Shown: positions 7,237 to 14,970, numbered from the stretch's first letter. The stretch: 26,100 nt of DNA from JBCDBH01 sp039184055 (GCA_039184055.1 JBCDBH010000039.1:1-26100), one strand, 5' to 3'. Notes: generated by a model not told the origin, from the letters alone. A program made the numbers and translations.

Positions 7237-8025
7237 TCATTCGACGATGAGATTGATTCCCAGGGAGTCCTTGTTGTAGCTGCGCGGGAGAGGCGGCAGG
7301 GGCGACGCGTTGGCCACCGCCTCGAGAGCCACGTTGTCGAAGCGTTCGATACCCGAAGTCTCGACCAGCTTCAGATCGGTGACCGTGCCGTCCTTTTGAA
7401 TACGGAAATAGAGCACGGCGTTGTCGACGTCGCCGACCGGTGGTCGACGCCAATAGCGCGAGATGCGAGCGACCACCTGATCGAGGTAATAGCCGTAGGT
7501 GAAATCGGGATCTTCGACGCCGATCGTGGCGCTCGACGACGATCCGAGCGGGTTACCTCGCACCACGCCACGTCGGCGGGTCGGATCGACCGGGGTGCGG
7601 GGTGGGGTCGCGGTGGGATTCACCGGGTTTTGACGCACCACGCGTGGTGGCGGCGGCTCGGGTGGTGGTGGGCTCGGTGGTGGTGGCGGCGGCGCCTCGA
7701 CCTTGATCACCGGTGCTTGCGGGTCCGGAGCGCGTTCCGGGGGCGGCTTGGGCGCCGGTTTGGGTGGGGGTGGCGCCACGGGAGCCGGTGGGCTCGGTTG
7801 GGGTGTCGCCTGATCGAGGCCGATCGCCGCGGGCGTCACGAGCCGCACGATACGGCGCCGTTCGGTTTTCTCCGGGGGCTTGTCGAGCGCGCGTGGGGCG
7901 AAGAAGAGGCCGGCCACCAACGTCCCGTGGAGCAGGGTTGCGACGACGACGGCGACGGTTTGCTGGGCGCGGGTGACCCGATGCAGCCGCTCGTCGAGGA
8001 CGTGTTCGAGAGACGGCGCCGTCAT
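7237..8025 (-). CDS. tolA: TolA/TonB-family energy-transducing protein
   Basis: The protein has 262 residues, with a cytoplasmic start, one membrane helix (about residues 24-43, VAVVVATLLHGTLVAGLFFA), a long proline-rich spacer (about residues 75-155, runs of P with K, A, E) and a C-terminal domain. The C-terminal VARISRYWRRPP...VLYFRIQKDGTVTDLKLVETSG...ALEAVANASPLPPLP is the TonB_C/TolA_C fold. By position between tolR and tolB it plays the TolA part, linking the TolQR proton motor to TolB and Pal. The spacer is TonB-like polyproline rather than the long alanine-rich helix of enterobacterial TolA, so it is shorter and extended. It starts one base after the tolR stop, so the two are coupled. 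The family is certain; the exact name TolA rests on the operon. Confidence 0.88.
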   Translation of the reverse strand: MTAPSLEHVLDERLHRVTRAQQTVAVVVATLLHGTLVAGLFFAPRALDKPPEKTERRRIVRLVTPAAIGLDQATPQPSPPAPVAPPPPKPAPKPPPERAPDPQAPVIKVEAPPPPPPSPPPPEPPPPRVVRQNPVNPTATPPRTPVDPTRRRGVVRGNPLGSSSSATIGVEDPDFTYGYYLDQVVARISRYWRRPPVGDVDNAVLYFRIQKDGTVTDLKLVETSGIERFDNVALEAVANASPLPPLPRSYNKDSLGINLIVE

Positions 8026-8026
8026 G

Positions 8027-8461
8027 TCAGCCTTCTCCGGTGATCCTTTCGGTCACCAGCCCGACTTGTCGAATGCCACCCTGGTAGAGCAGGTCGACGA
8101 TCTCGATGAAGGCTCCGTACGAAATCTCGGCGTCGCCGCGCACGAAGACTTGGCGGTCGCCTCGCTGGCTCAGAATCGGTTCGAGCGTGGCGACGAGCTG
8201 AGATGGGTGCACCGGCTGGTCGCGTAGGTAGACCAGACCATCGGTCTTGACGGTGAGCACCAGAGGATCGTCGACCTCCATCTCCATCGACTCGGCGGAG
8301 GCCGCCTCGGGAAGCTCGACTTCGACGCCCTGATGAAGCAACGGCGCGGTGATCATGAAGATGATCAACAAGACCAACATCACGTCGACCAGCGGCGTGA
8401 CGTTGATGTCGGCCATCACCGCATCGTCGTCACCGTCGTCGCCGGGCATGATGAATGCCAT
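8027..8461 (-). CDS. tolR: Biopolymer transport protein TolR (ExbD family)
   Basis: The protein has 144 residues. After a short acidic N-terminus comes ADINVTPLVDVMLVLLIIFMITAPLL: the proton-channel aspartate in PLVDVMLVLLIIFM, within the single transmembrane helix. The periplasmic domain follows (GVEVELPEAAS, LVLTVKTDGLVYL, VFVRGDAEISYGAFIEIVDLLYQGGI, VGLVTE), typical of ExbD/TolR dimers. With TolQ it forms the proton-driven motor. The ATG overlaps the tolQ stop as ATGA. A second Met at residue 5 could also be the start. Confidence 0.96.
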   Translation of the reverse strand: MAFIMPGDDGDDDAVMADINVTPLVDVMLVLLIIFMITAPLLHQGVEVELPEAASAESMEMEVDDPLVLTVKTDGLVYLRDQPVHPSQLVATLEPILSQRGDRQVFVRGDAEISYGAFIEIVDLLYQGGIRQVGLVTERITGEG

Positions 8462-9189
8462 CAGGTGAAAGTCCGCTCGGTCAGGTTCATGAACTCGAGC
8501 ACGAAGTCGGCCATCTGGGCGCGCATCAGCTTGAGACGGGTTCCGAAGAAGTTGAAGCCGACCAATGCCGGGATCGCGGTGGCCAGACCGGCGGCGGTGT
8601 TGATCAAGGCTTCGGCGATACCGGGCGCGACGACGACCAGCGATGCGTTGCCGGTGGCGCCGATCTCGCCGAATGCCACCATGATGCCCCAGACGGTGCC
8701 GAACAAGCCGATGAACGGTGCCGACGCGGCGGTGGTGGCGAGGAACGACGTGCCCCGACTGAGCACCCCGAGCTCGACACTGATGGCGCGACGCAAGGTG
8801 CGCTCGACACCGGTCAGCGAGCGGATCCGCAGATTGCCCTCGGTGGGTTCGGCGCCGCGTTTGGCGTCTTTGACCTGGGCGTCGATCTCGGCGTAGCCGG
8901 CGCGAAACAAGCCCACCATCGGTGTGCCGGCGAGTTGTTCGGCGGCCGCGTTGACCTGGGAGAACCGACTCGAGCGGCGGAAGACGTCGAGAAAGCGTTC
9001 ACCGTCGGTTTCCGCGCGGCGATATTGAAAGAACTTTCCCAACATGATGGCCCAGGAAGCGACCGACATCGCGGCGAGCAAACCAAAGACGAGCTTGGCC
9101 ACCGGGCCGGCGGCAAGGAAGAGCTTGACGATGTCGAGGCTGTGAGCGGACGAGTTTTGAGCGACGAGGAAAAGAGAATCGAGCACCAT
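8461..9189 (-). CDS. tolQ: Proton channel protein TolQ (MotA/TolQ/ExbB family)
   Basis: The protein has 242 residues from the ATG at 9189; the longer open frame upstream has no family similarity and covers the leader hairpins. The protein begins MVLDSLFLVAQ. Its first membrane helix is VAKLVFGLLAAMSVASWAIMLG, followed by the cytoplasmic loop. Two further helices (APFIGLFGTVWGIMVAFGEI and GIAEALINTAAGLATAIPALVGFNFF) hold the conserved G-L-x-G-T-V-W-G and A-E-A-L-x-x-T-A-x-G-L signatures. It forms the pentameric channel around TolR. It is the first gene of the operon. The Shine-Dalgarno is weak and a stable hairpin lies just upstream. Confidence 0.96.
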   Translation of the reverse strand: MVLDSLFLVAQNSSAHSLDIVKLFLAAGPVAKLVFGLLAAMSVASWAIMLGKFFQYRRAETDGERFLDVFRRSSRFSQVNAAAEQLAGTPMVGLFRAGYAEIDAQVKDAKRGAEPTEGNLRIRSLTGVERTLRRAISVELGVLSRGTSFLATTAASAPFIGLFGTVWGIMVAFGEIGATGNASLVVVAPGIAEALINTAAGLATAIPALVGFNFFGTRLKLMRAQMADFVLEFMNLTERTFT

Positions 9190-9594
9190 GTGATGTCTGC
9201 GACGATTGTGCCGTCGGTGACGGCACCTTGGCTCCAGGAAGGCTGTGTTCTCGAAGAGGCCGTGTTCTTGCACGGAGAGGTTCTCCGGTGGAGAGGTGGC
9301 CTCGGAAGACGCCCCGAGCCGGGTGTGGCTGGCGGCGCGTATGTGGTGTCAAGGTAGCACGGCACGGGCGAGAAGTCGACCCGAGGACCCGAGCTCATGG
9401 GTCGCGAATACGCTCGGGTAAAGCGATTCGTCAGATGCCGCGCCTCGGTCGTCATGGTACGCTGATCAGCCCGCGTGGTGTGCATGCGTCACGCCCCCGC
9501 CGAAGATACTTCCGCTCCACACGACAGTCGTGGCCAAGATGTTCGCCCGGCTGACCGGTGTGGCCGCATTGTGGATCATTGAGGAGAGCAGCAG
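9190..9594. other. Divergent intergenic region between tolQ and etfB, with hairpins
   Basis: These 405 bases hold no credible gene. Next to tolQ there is an 8-bp hairpin (GTGCCGTC/GACGGCAC, 3-nt loop, 9208-9226). A nested structure follows: GAGGCC at 9256-9261 pairs with GGCCTC at 9298-9303 around an inner CGGAGA/TCTCCG hairpin (9273-9287). These would fall in the tolQ mRNA leader. A minus-strand TTGACA at 9354-9349 has no good -10 partner. On the etfB side GAGGAGA provides a ribosome site, but no convincing promoter is seen. Confidence 0.5.
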
Positions 9595-10389
9595 ATGCGT
9601 ATTGCTGTCTGTATCAAGCAGGTTCCCGATACCGAAGCTCGGCTTCGGGTCGCCAAGGACGGTAGATGGGTCGATGAAGAAGATCTGCCGTTCGTGATCA
9701 ACGAAAGTGACAACTACGCCCTCGAGGAAGCGCTGAAGATCACCGAAGAGCACGGTGGTGAGGTCGTGGCGATTTGCCTCGGCCCGGGGCGCGCGCAGGA
9801 AGCCTTGCGCAAAGCCTTGGCGCTGGGCGTGGCGAGCGCCGTCCACCTGGCCGACGACGCGTTCACGGGTGGCGATGCCGTGGCGACGGCGCGTGCCCTG
9901 GCGGCCGCCGTCCGTCACACCGAGGCCGATCTGGTGATCACCGGCTCGCAGTCGGACGACGTCGGCTACGGCTCCACCGGTTCGATCCTCGCCGGGCATC
10001 TCGGTTGGCCTCACGCCTGGTTGGTGATGGGTGTCGAGATCGAAGACGGTGCCGGGAGCGCCGTCGTGGTCCGCGAAATGGAAGCGGGCATGAACGAGCG
10101 TCTGCGGATTGCGCTCCCCGCCGTGATCGAAGTGCAAGCGGGTATCAACCATCCCCGTTATGCGTCGCTACGCGGCATCATGAAGGCGAAGCGCAAGCCG
10201 CTCGAGAGCCTCGGGCCGGCCGATCTCGAGCTCGATCCGTCGACCGTCGGCGCGGCGGGCTCGCGACTCGAGATTCTCGAAGTCGCCTTTCCGTCGAGTG
10301 GTGAAAGCGCCGAGATCCTCGAGGGTGAAGCCACCGAGGTCGCCAAGAGCCTGGTCGAGAAATTGCGCAACGAAGCGAGGGTGCTGTGA
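9595..10389 (+). CDS. etfB: Electron transfer flavoprotein subunit beta
   Basis: The protein has 264 residues, close to the family's usual length. The N-terminus MRIAVCIKQVPDTEA is the classic EtfB start. It continues with NESDNYALEEALKITEEHGGEVVAICLGP, the nucleotide-binding segment LVITGSQSDDVGYGSTGSILAGHLGWP, and the PAVIEVQAGINHPRYASLRGIMKAKRKP loop that recognises partner dehydrogenases. EtfB binds AMP structurally and pairs with EtfA to carry electrons from acyl-CoA dehydrogenases to the quinone pool. GAGGAGA stands 6-7 nt before the ATG. The stop overlaps the etfA start as TGATG. No dehydrogenase or ETF-quinone oxidoreductase is in the window, so this is a general respiratory ETF rather than a local pathway. 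Confidence 0.97.
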   Translation: MRIAVCIKQVPDTEARLRVAKDGRWVDEEDLPFVINESDNYALEEALKITEEHGGEVVAICLGPGRAQEALRKALALGVASAVHLADDAFTGGDAVATARALAAAVRHTEADLVITGSQSDDVGYGSTGSILAGHLGWPHAWLVMGVEIEDGAGSAVVVREMEAGMNERLRIALPAVIEVQAGINHPRYASLRGIMKAKRKPLESLGPADLELDPSTVGAAGSRLEILEVAFPSSGESAEILEGEATEVAKSLVEKLRNEARVL

Positions 10390-11372
10390 TGAGCAACGAG
10401 ATTTGGGTTTTGCTACAACATCGCGACGGTGCCTTGCACCGTGGCTCGCGTGAGGCGATCGCCGCGGCGCGGGCGATCGCGGGTCGCAACGGCGGTGAAG
10501 TCGTCGCGGTCTTGATCGGTAAGGGCATCGCTGATCTCGCCACCACCGCCGCGACGTACGACGTGGCGCGGGTGTGCACGGTCGAGCACGACGCGCTCGC
10601 CGACTACACGCCGGGTGGCTACGTCGGTGTCTTGTCGGCGGCGATCCTTGCCGCCGCCCCGGCCTTCGTGGTCGCGCCCCACACCTACCAGAGCGTCGAG
10701 TACGTGCCGCGGTTGGCGCAGGCGGTAGACGCGGCCCTGGTGCCGGAAGTCGTCGCCTTCGAAGATCGTGACGGTCTGGCCTATCGTCGCCCGATCATGG
10801 GCGGCAAGCTGCAGGCCGTGGTGCGCACCCGAGGCGAAGGTACGGTCGTCCTGACCGTGCAGTCGGGCGCGTTCTCGGCCGATGACGCGGGCTCGGGAAG
10901 CGCCGAGGTCGTGGCGCTCGCCGATGCCGGTGAGCCGGCGGTCGATCGTGAGATCGTCGGGGTCGAGCAGGCCGCCGAGGACACCGTGGACCTGAGCAGT
11001 GCCGATGTCATCGTCGCCGCCGGTCGCGGTGTCGGTGGCGAGGACAAGATGGGGCCGATCACGGCGCTCGCCGCGGCGCTCGGCGCTGATATCGGTGCCA
11101 GCCGGCCGGTGATCGACAGCGGTTGGCTGCCACGCGACCGGCAGATCGGATCGTCGGGCCAAACCGTGGCGCCGAAGCTCTATATCGCCGCCGGAATCAG
11201 TGGCGCGATTCAGCACCTCGTCGGCATGAAAGGGGCGACCTGTGTGGTGGCGATCAACAAAGATCGTAACGCGCCGATCTTCAGCGTCGCCCGTTATGGT
11301 GTCATCGGGGATCTACACGAGGTCTTGCCGGCGTTGACCACGGCGATCGAAGAGGCCAAGGCCGCCGGATGA
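10389..11372 (+). CDS. etfA: Electron transfer flavoprotein subunit alpha
   Basis: The protein has 327 residues from the ATG at 10389; a GTG one codon earlier is in frame but less likely. The N-terminal Rossmann-like half (WVLLQHRDGALHRGSREAIAAARAIA, YVGVLSAAILAAAPAFVVAPH) pairs with EtfB. The C-terminal FAD domain is unmistakable: VIVAAGRGVGGEDKMGPITALAAALGADIGASRPVIDSGW, then QIGSSGQTVAPKLYIAAGISGAIQHLVGMKGATCVVAINKD. The heterodimer binds one FAD here and moves electrons from flavoprotein dehydrogenases to the membrane. It is translationally coupled to etfB by a one-base overlap. Confidence 0.97.
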   Translation: MSNEIWVLLQHRDGALHRGSREAIAAARAIAGRNGGEVVAVLIGKGIADLATTAATYDVARVCTVEHDALADYTPGGYVGVLSAAILAAAPAFVVAPHTYQSVEYVPRLAQAVDAALVPEVVAFEDRDGLAYRRPIMGGKLQAVVRTRGEGTVVLTVQSGAFSADDAGSGSAEVVALADAGEPAVDREIVGVEQAAEDTVDLSSADVIVAAGRGVGGEDKMGPITALAAALGADIGASRPVIDSGWLPRDRQIGSSGQTVAPKLYIAAGISGAIQHLVGMKGATCVVAINKDRNAPIFSVARYGVIGDLHEVLPALTTAIEEAKAAG

Positions 11373-11466
11373 GTCGGAACGTTCACATGAGTGTTTTGGT
11401 TGAACGGAAGACGCGACTCGACATGGAACGGAACCGCGCCGCCGGAGCGGCGCCGAGGAGAGTGAG

Positions 11467-12603
11467 ATGAGCGACAAGGTCTGGTACGTCTCGGTGGGTG
11501 GCCAACAGCAGGGCCCCCATAGTCTCGAGGAGCTGGCGCCGCGTTTTCGCACCGGTCAGCTCGGTGGTGATACCTACGTCTTCAAGCAGGGGATGGCGAA
11601 TTGGGCTCTGGCCAAGGACGAGCCCGAGATCGCCGCGCTGCTGACTCCTGCGGCGGCTCCGGCGCCGGTCCCAGCACCGCAAGCACAAGCATCAGTGCAA
11701 AGCGATCCGCAAGCCTTCGCCACGATGAACGTCGCCGCCGCGTCGGTGCAAGGCGCCGCGACCACGCAGCCCCAGGCTTCCTTTGGCGGCGGCGCGCGGA
11801 GCGCGCACGAGATCGACTACGAGATCCACGGTGAGGAGATGCAATTCGTCGAGGTGACCCTCGATCCACAAGAAGTGGTGATCGCCGAAGCCGGCGCGTT
11901 CATGTACATGGAGCCCGGTATCCAGATGGAGACCATCTTCGGCGACGGCTCGGGCAATGACGGCGGTGGCTTGATGGGCAAGCTGATGGGTGCCGGCAAG
12001 CGTCTGCTCACCGGTGAGTCGCTCTTCATGACCGCGTTCGGCAACCAGGGTCACGGTCGACAGAAGGTCGCGTTCGCATCACCGTATCCGGGCAAGATCA
12101 TCGCCGTCGATCTGGCGGCGCACGGCCGCCAGCTCTTGTGCCAGAAGGATGCGTTCCTCTGTGGCGCCAAAGGTGTGTCGGTGGGTATCGCGTGTCAGCG
12201 CAAGCTCGGCGCCGGTTTCTTCGGTGGCGAGGGCTTCATCCTGCAGAAGCTCGAGGGTGACGGCCTCATCTTCATGCACGCCGGTGGCATGGTGGTGGAG
12301 CGCAGCCTCGCCGCTGGCGAGGTCATGAAGCTCGACACCGGTTGCCTGGTCGCCTTCGAGCAGCAGGTGACCTACGACATCGAGCGCATCAAGGGCGTCA
12401 AGTCGATGTTCTTCGGTGGCGAGGGGCTTTTCTACGCCACCCTCACCGGCCCGGGCAAAGTGTGGATCCAGTCGCTGCCGTTCAGCCGCTTGGCCAACCG
12501 CGTCTACGCCGCCGCGCCGCAAACCGGTGGCGGCAGCAAGGGCGAGAGCGTCGGTGGTCTCGGCGGGCTCGGTGGGCTGACCGATCTCGTGATGGGCGAC
12601 TGA
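11467..12603 (+). CDS. GYF_2 domain fused to AIM24 (TIGR00266) family protein
   Basis: The protein has 378 residues. Residues 1 to about 55 form a GYF_2 (DUF4339) module: WYVSVGGQQQGPHSLEEL, then a Trp in GMANWALAKDEPE, a fold that binds proline-rich peptides. A Pro/Ala/Gln linker covers residues 60-110. From about 115 the AIM24 domain begins (YEIHGEEMQFVEVTLDPQEVVIAEAGAFMYMEPGIQMET). It includes FGGEGFILQKLEGDGLIFMHAGG and LDTGCLVAFEQQVTYDI, and ends in a Gly-rich tail (GGLGGLGGLTDL). AIM24 proteins form beta-sandwich trimers and are widespread, but their bacterial role is unclear. GAGGAGAGTGAG precedes the ATG. It lies 94 nt after etfA and may be co-transcribed. The domain calls are sound; the function is unknown. 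Confidence 0.88.
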   Translation: MSDKVWYVSVGGQQQGPHSLEELAPRFRTGQLGGDTYVFKQGMANWALAKDEPEIAALLTPAAAPAPVPAPQAQASVQSDPQAFATMNVAAASVQGAATTQPQASFGGGARSAHEIDYEIHGEEMQFVEVTLDPQEVVIAEAGAFMYMEPGIQMETIFGDGSGNDGGGLMGKLMGAGKRLLTGESLFMTAFGNQGHGRQKVAFASPYPGKIIAVDLAAHGRQLLCQKDAFLCGAKGVSVGIACQRKLGAGFFGGEGFILQKLEGDGLIFMHAGGMVVERSLAAGEVMKLDTGCLVAFEQQVTYDIERIKGVKSMFFGGEGLFYATLTGPGKVWIQSLPFSRLANRVYAAAPQTGGGSKGESVGGLGGLGGLTDLVMGD

Positions 12604-12634
12604 TCGCGGCGCAGCGTTCAGTCAGCTGGAAGGG

Positions 12635-12665
12635 AAAAAACGAGCGCCGGTCAGCCGACCGGCGC
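12635..12665 (-). terminator. Intrinsic terminator of the small gene at 12651-12974
   Basis: On the minus strand, a perfect 9-bp stem (GCGCCGGTC/GACCGGCGC, 4-nt loop, 12665-12644) is followed by TCG and a run of six T (12640-12635). The stem includes the stop codon of the minus-strand gene. In the plus direction the hairpin is not followed by T, so it would end etfBA transcription only weakly. Confidence 0.85.
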
Positions 12666-12974
12666 TTCGACTTTGAGCATGCGTCCCCAGGCGGAACGCA
12701 GCGTTTCGGGAAGGTCGAGGCTCGCGAAGATTTCGCGCACCTCGTCGCGGTCGACATAGAGCCAGATGTCGTCCCACTGTGCGTAGCGCAGCAGATGGGA
12801 GATCACCCAAGCTCGTTCTTCGACCGATCCGTTCTGTAAGACCCAGCGCACTCGGGCTTCGGAGACTTCTTGGTCCGGGAAGAAATAGAGCGCCTCTCGT
12901 GGGTCGAGATCGGTGGCGGACTCGGAGGAATCGTGGCCGGTACGCCGCATCATGAAATCAGTATAGCTCGGCAT
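12651..12974 (-). CDS. Small protein of unknown function
   Basis: The protein has 107 residues from the ATG at 12974, chosen because AAGGGCGAG sits directly before it. The frame runs on upstream only across the tRNA-Gly gene, so the longer version is not real. The protein is acidic and soluble, without a signal or membrane segment. Its core DPREALYFFPDQ...EARVRWVLQNGSVEERAWVISHLLRYAQWDDIWLYVDRDEVREIF looks helical. It loosely recalls small DUF6922-like proteins (a helical R-V-L-x-x-G-x-x-x-x-x-x-W-x-x-x-x-L-x-x-Y pattern), but that is only a resemblance. It stands alone, converging on the AIM24 gene, and has a strong intrinsic terminator. I do not recognise a function. Confidence 0.7.
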   Translation of the reverse strand: MPSYTDFMMRRTGHDSSESATDLDPREALYFFPDQEVSEARVRWVLQNGSVEERAWVISHLLRYAQWDDIWLYVDRDEVREIFASLDLPETLRSAWGRMLKVEAPVG

Positions 12975-13016
12975 CTCGCCCTTGACTACCGGTTTACGTG
13001 GCCCTTGCGAGGCTGC

Positions 13017-13046
13017 TTGACCGGGGTCGCGGCGTTGAGCTAGATT
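13017..13046 (+). promoter_or_regulatory. Sigma70-like promoter for tRNA-Gly(CCC) and the bactofilin operon
   Basis: TTGACC (13017-13022) and TAGATT (13041-13046) are separated by 18 bp. Transcription should start near 13053, about 35 nt before the tRNA. No terminator follows the tRNA, so the same transcript probably continues into the bactofilin gene. Confidence 0.65.
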
Positions 13047-13087
13047 GACCTTTGCCCTCGGGGCAAATCTCGTATCAAGAAGCCTGA

Positions 13088-13163
13088 GCGGGTATAACTC
13101 AGTTGGTAGAGTGCAAGCTTCCCAAGCTTGATGTCGCGGGTTCGAGTCCCGTTGCCCGCTCCA
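13088..13163 (+). tRNA. tRNA-Gly (anticodon CCC)
   Basis: The gene is 76 nt including an encoded CCA. The acceptor stem GCGGGTA pairs with TGCCCGC, including one G-T pair. The D arm is ACTC-AGTTGGTA-GAGT. The anticodon stem CAAGC/GCTTG encloses the loop TTCCCAA, giving anticodon CCC, which reads GGG. The T arm is GCGGG-TTCGAGT-CCCGT, and the discriminator base is T, as expected for glycine. It lies 64 nt before the bactofilin ATG with no terminator between. Confidence 0.97.
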
Positions 13164-13227
13164 ATCTCGCTTCCGAAGTCGGCGTCTGCCTCCGCGAACC
13201 CAACCACAGATATCGGGAGAAGCATCG

Positions 13228-13845
13228 ATGTCCTTTTTTGGCAATCGTCCGAATCGTGACGCCGAGCCGTCGCAGCCGGCTCGCCAGCCGTCTCCTCAGC
13301 GCCCCGCGCAACCCCGTCAGTCCGCCGCTCCGGCGAGGAACGAGCGTCAGGCTCCAGCGGCCACGGCGGCCGCCACGCACGTTGCCGTCGGTACGAAGGT
13401 CGTCGGTGAGATCACCGGTGACGCCGAGCTGGTGATCAACGGTGTGGTCGAAGGTGAGATCCGTCTCGATGGCACCTTGCGGATCGGTGAGTCCGGACGG
13501 GTCGTCGGCACGGTGCGTGCCAAGGCGGTGACCGTCGGGGGTCGGGTCGAGGGCAATGTGTCCGGCACCGAGCGCGTCGAGGTGCTGGCGTCCGGCGGTC
13601 TCGAAGGCGATGTCATTTCGCCTCGGGTCGTGATCTCCGAGGGTGCCTATTTCAAAGGCAAGGTCGAGATGCGTGAGGTCGAGACGAAGACCGCCAAACC
13701 GGCCGCGAAGAATCAACCCGCCAAGAACCAGCCCAACAAGGGTGGCAAGCCGCATGGCAACCAGGCCAAAGCCACACCCAACGCAGGGGGTGGCGCGACG
13801 CCAGCCAAAGCTCAGAGCTCCAATCCTGGTGGGAGACCGGCGTGA
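13228..13845 (+). CDS. Bactofilin
   Basis: The protein has 205 residues. A proline- and glutamine-rich disordered N-terminus (about residues 1-48) leads into the bactofilin (DUF583) beta-helix at about residues 50-150. Short hydrophobic strands repeat with a period of about 17 residues: VAVGTKVVGEITGDAELVINGVVEGEI, LRIGESGRVVGTVRAKAVTVGGRVEGNV, VEVLASGGLEGDVISPRVVISEGAYFKGKVEM. The C-terminus (from about 152) is a Lys/Asn/Pro-rich disordered tail. Bactofilins polymerise into nucleotide-free filaments that position cell-wall enzymes, chromosome factors or polar structures. The GTG of alanine dehydrogenase overlaps its stop by four bases. The link between a filament protein and alanine metabolism may reflect cell-wall work or may only be operon packing. 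Confidence 0.93.
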   Translation: MSFFGNRPNRDAEPSQPARQPSPQRPAQPRQSAAPARNERQAPAATAAATHVAVGTKVVGEITGDAELVINGVVEGEIRLDGTLRIGESGRVVGTVRAKAVTVGGRVEGNVSGTERVEVLASGGLEGDVISPRVVISEGAYFKGKVEMREVETKTAKPAAKNQPAKNQPNKGGKPHGNQAKATPNAGGGATPAKAQSSNPGGRPA

Positions 13846-14954
13846 AGATCGGTATTCCCAGCGAGCTCAAGGATCACGAATACCGCGTCGGGATGACCCC
13901 GGCGAGCGCTCGTACGCTCGTCGATCATGGACATCAGGTGTTCATCCAAAGCGGGGCCGGAGCGGGAAGTAGCTTCGAAGACGAGGAATACGTCGCGGTC
14001 GGTGTCGAGATTCTTCCCGATGCCGATTCGGTGTGGGCGACCGCCGACATGATCATCAAGGTGAAGGAGCCGATCGCCGAGGAGTTTCCTCGCATGCGGT
14101 CCGGACAGATTCTATTCACCTATCTTCATCTGGCGCCGTTGCCCGAGCTCACCGAGCAGCTCACCGAACGTGGTGTGATCGGAATCGCCTATGAAACGGT
14201 GACCGACGACGAGGGACGCTTGCCGCTCTTGACCCCGATGTCGGAAGTCGCCGGCCGGATGTCTGTCTTAGCGGGCGCGACCTACCTTCAACGGGCCCAC
14301 GGTGGCCGTGGCATCTTGCTCTCGGGCGTGCCTGGTGTGTTGCCGGCCGACGTCTTGATCATCGGCGGCGGCATCGTCGGGATCAACGCGGCCAAGATCG
14401 CCCTCGGTATGGGCGCACGGGTGACCGTGCTGGAGCGTAGCGCCAGGCAGATGCGCTACCTCGACGACATCTTCGGCGGCACGGTCAACACCTTGGCCTC
14501 GAATCGAGTCAATCTCGAAAAGGCGTTGGAGTACACCGACGTGTTGATCGGCGCGGTGCTGGTACCCGGTCGCGCGGCGCCCAAACTGGTCAACCGCGAG
14601 ATGTTGCGCATCATGAAGAAGGGCACGGTGGCGGTCGACGTCGCGGTCGATCAGGGTGGTTGTTTCGAGACCACGCGTCCCACGACCCACTCGGATCCGA
14701 TCTTCGTCGAAGAGAACGTCGTGCACTATTGCGTCGCCAACATGCCGGGCGCGGTGCCACGCACCTCGACCATGGCGTTGACCAACGCGACTTTGCCGTA
14801 CGCTTTGGACCTGGCCAACAAGGGATTCGAGCAAGCGGTGCGTGACGACTCCGGGCTTTGGGAAGGGGTCAACACCTACGCCGGCGCGATTACCTACGAT
14901 GCGGTCGCCGAGTCACAGGGTCGCCCCTACCGGCCGCTCAAAGAGTTGCTCTAG
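13842..14954 (+). CDS. ald: Alanine dehydrogenase
   Basis: The protein has 370 residues, the family's standard length. It catalyses reversible NAD-dependent deamination of L-alanine to pyruvate and ammonia. MKIGIPSELKDHEYRVGMTP carries the substrate residue R15; K75 in IIKVKEP and H96 in TYLHLAP match the catalytic positions. The NAD Rossmann motif is IIGGGIVGINAAKIALGMGA, and VDVAVDQGGCFETTRPT holds the conserved aspartate. It starts with GTG overlapping the bactofilin stop. The next gene, the asparagine-synthetase-like ligase, begins 16 nt after its stop with GGAGGAG before the ATG. The position hints that alanine, pyruvate or ammonia supply may feed the downstream enzymes, but this is inference. 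Confidence 0.96.
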   Translation: MKIGIPSELKDHEYRVGMTPASARTLVDHGHQVFIQSGAGAGSSFEDEEYVAVGVEILPDADSVWATADMIIKVKEPIAEEFPRMRSGQILFTYLHLAPLPELTEQLTERGVIGIAYETVTDDEGRLPLLTPMSEVAGRMSVLAGATYLQRAHGGRGILLSGVPGVLPADVLIIGGGIVGINAAKIALGMGARVTVLERSARQMRYLDDIFGGTVNTLASNRVNLEKALEYTDVLIGAVLVPGRAAPKLVNREMLRIMKKGTVAVDVAVDQGGCFETTRPTTHSDPIFVEENVVHYCVANMPGAVPRTSTMALTNATLPYALDLANKGFEQAVRDDSGLWEGVNTYAGAITYDAVAESQGRPYRPLKELL

Positions 14955-14970
14955 AGGCTGAGGAGGAGCG

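Noticed and set aside
9349..9354. Minus-strand TTGACA upstream of tolQ
   Set aside because: The sequence 16-18 bp downstream is GC-rich with no -10-like box, so it is not called as the tol promoter.
11387..11470. 27-codon ORF between etfA and the AIM24 gene, ending in an ATGA overlap
   Set aside because: It lacks a ribosome site and has no composition typical of a leader or small protein; the overlap may be chance.
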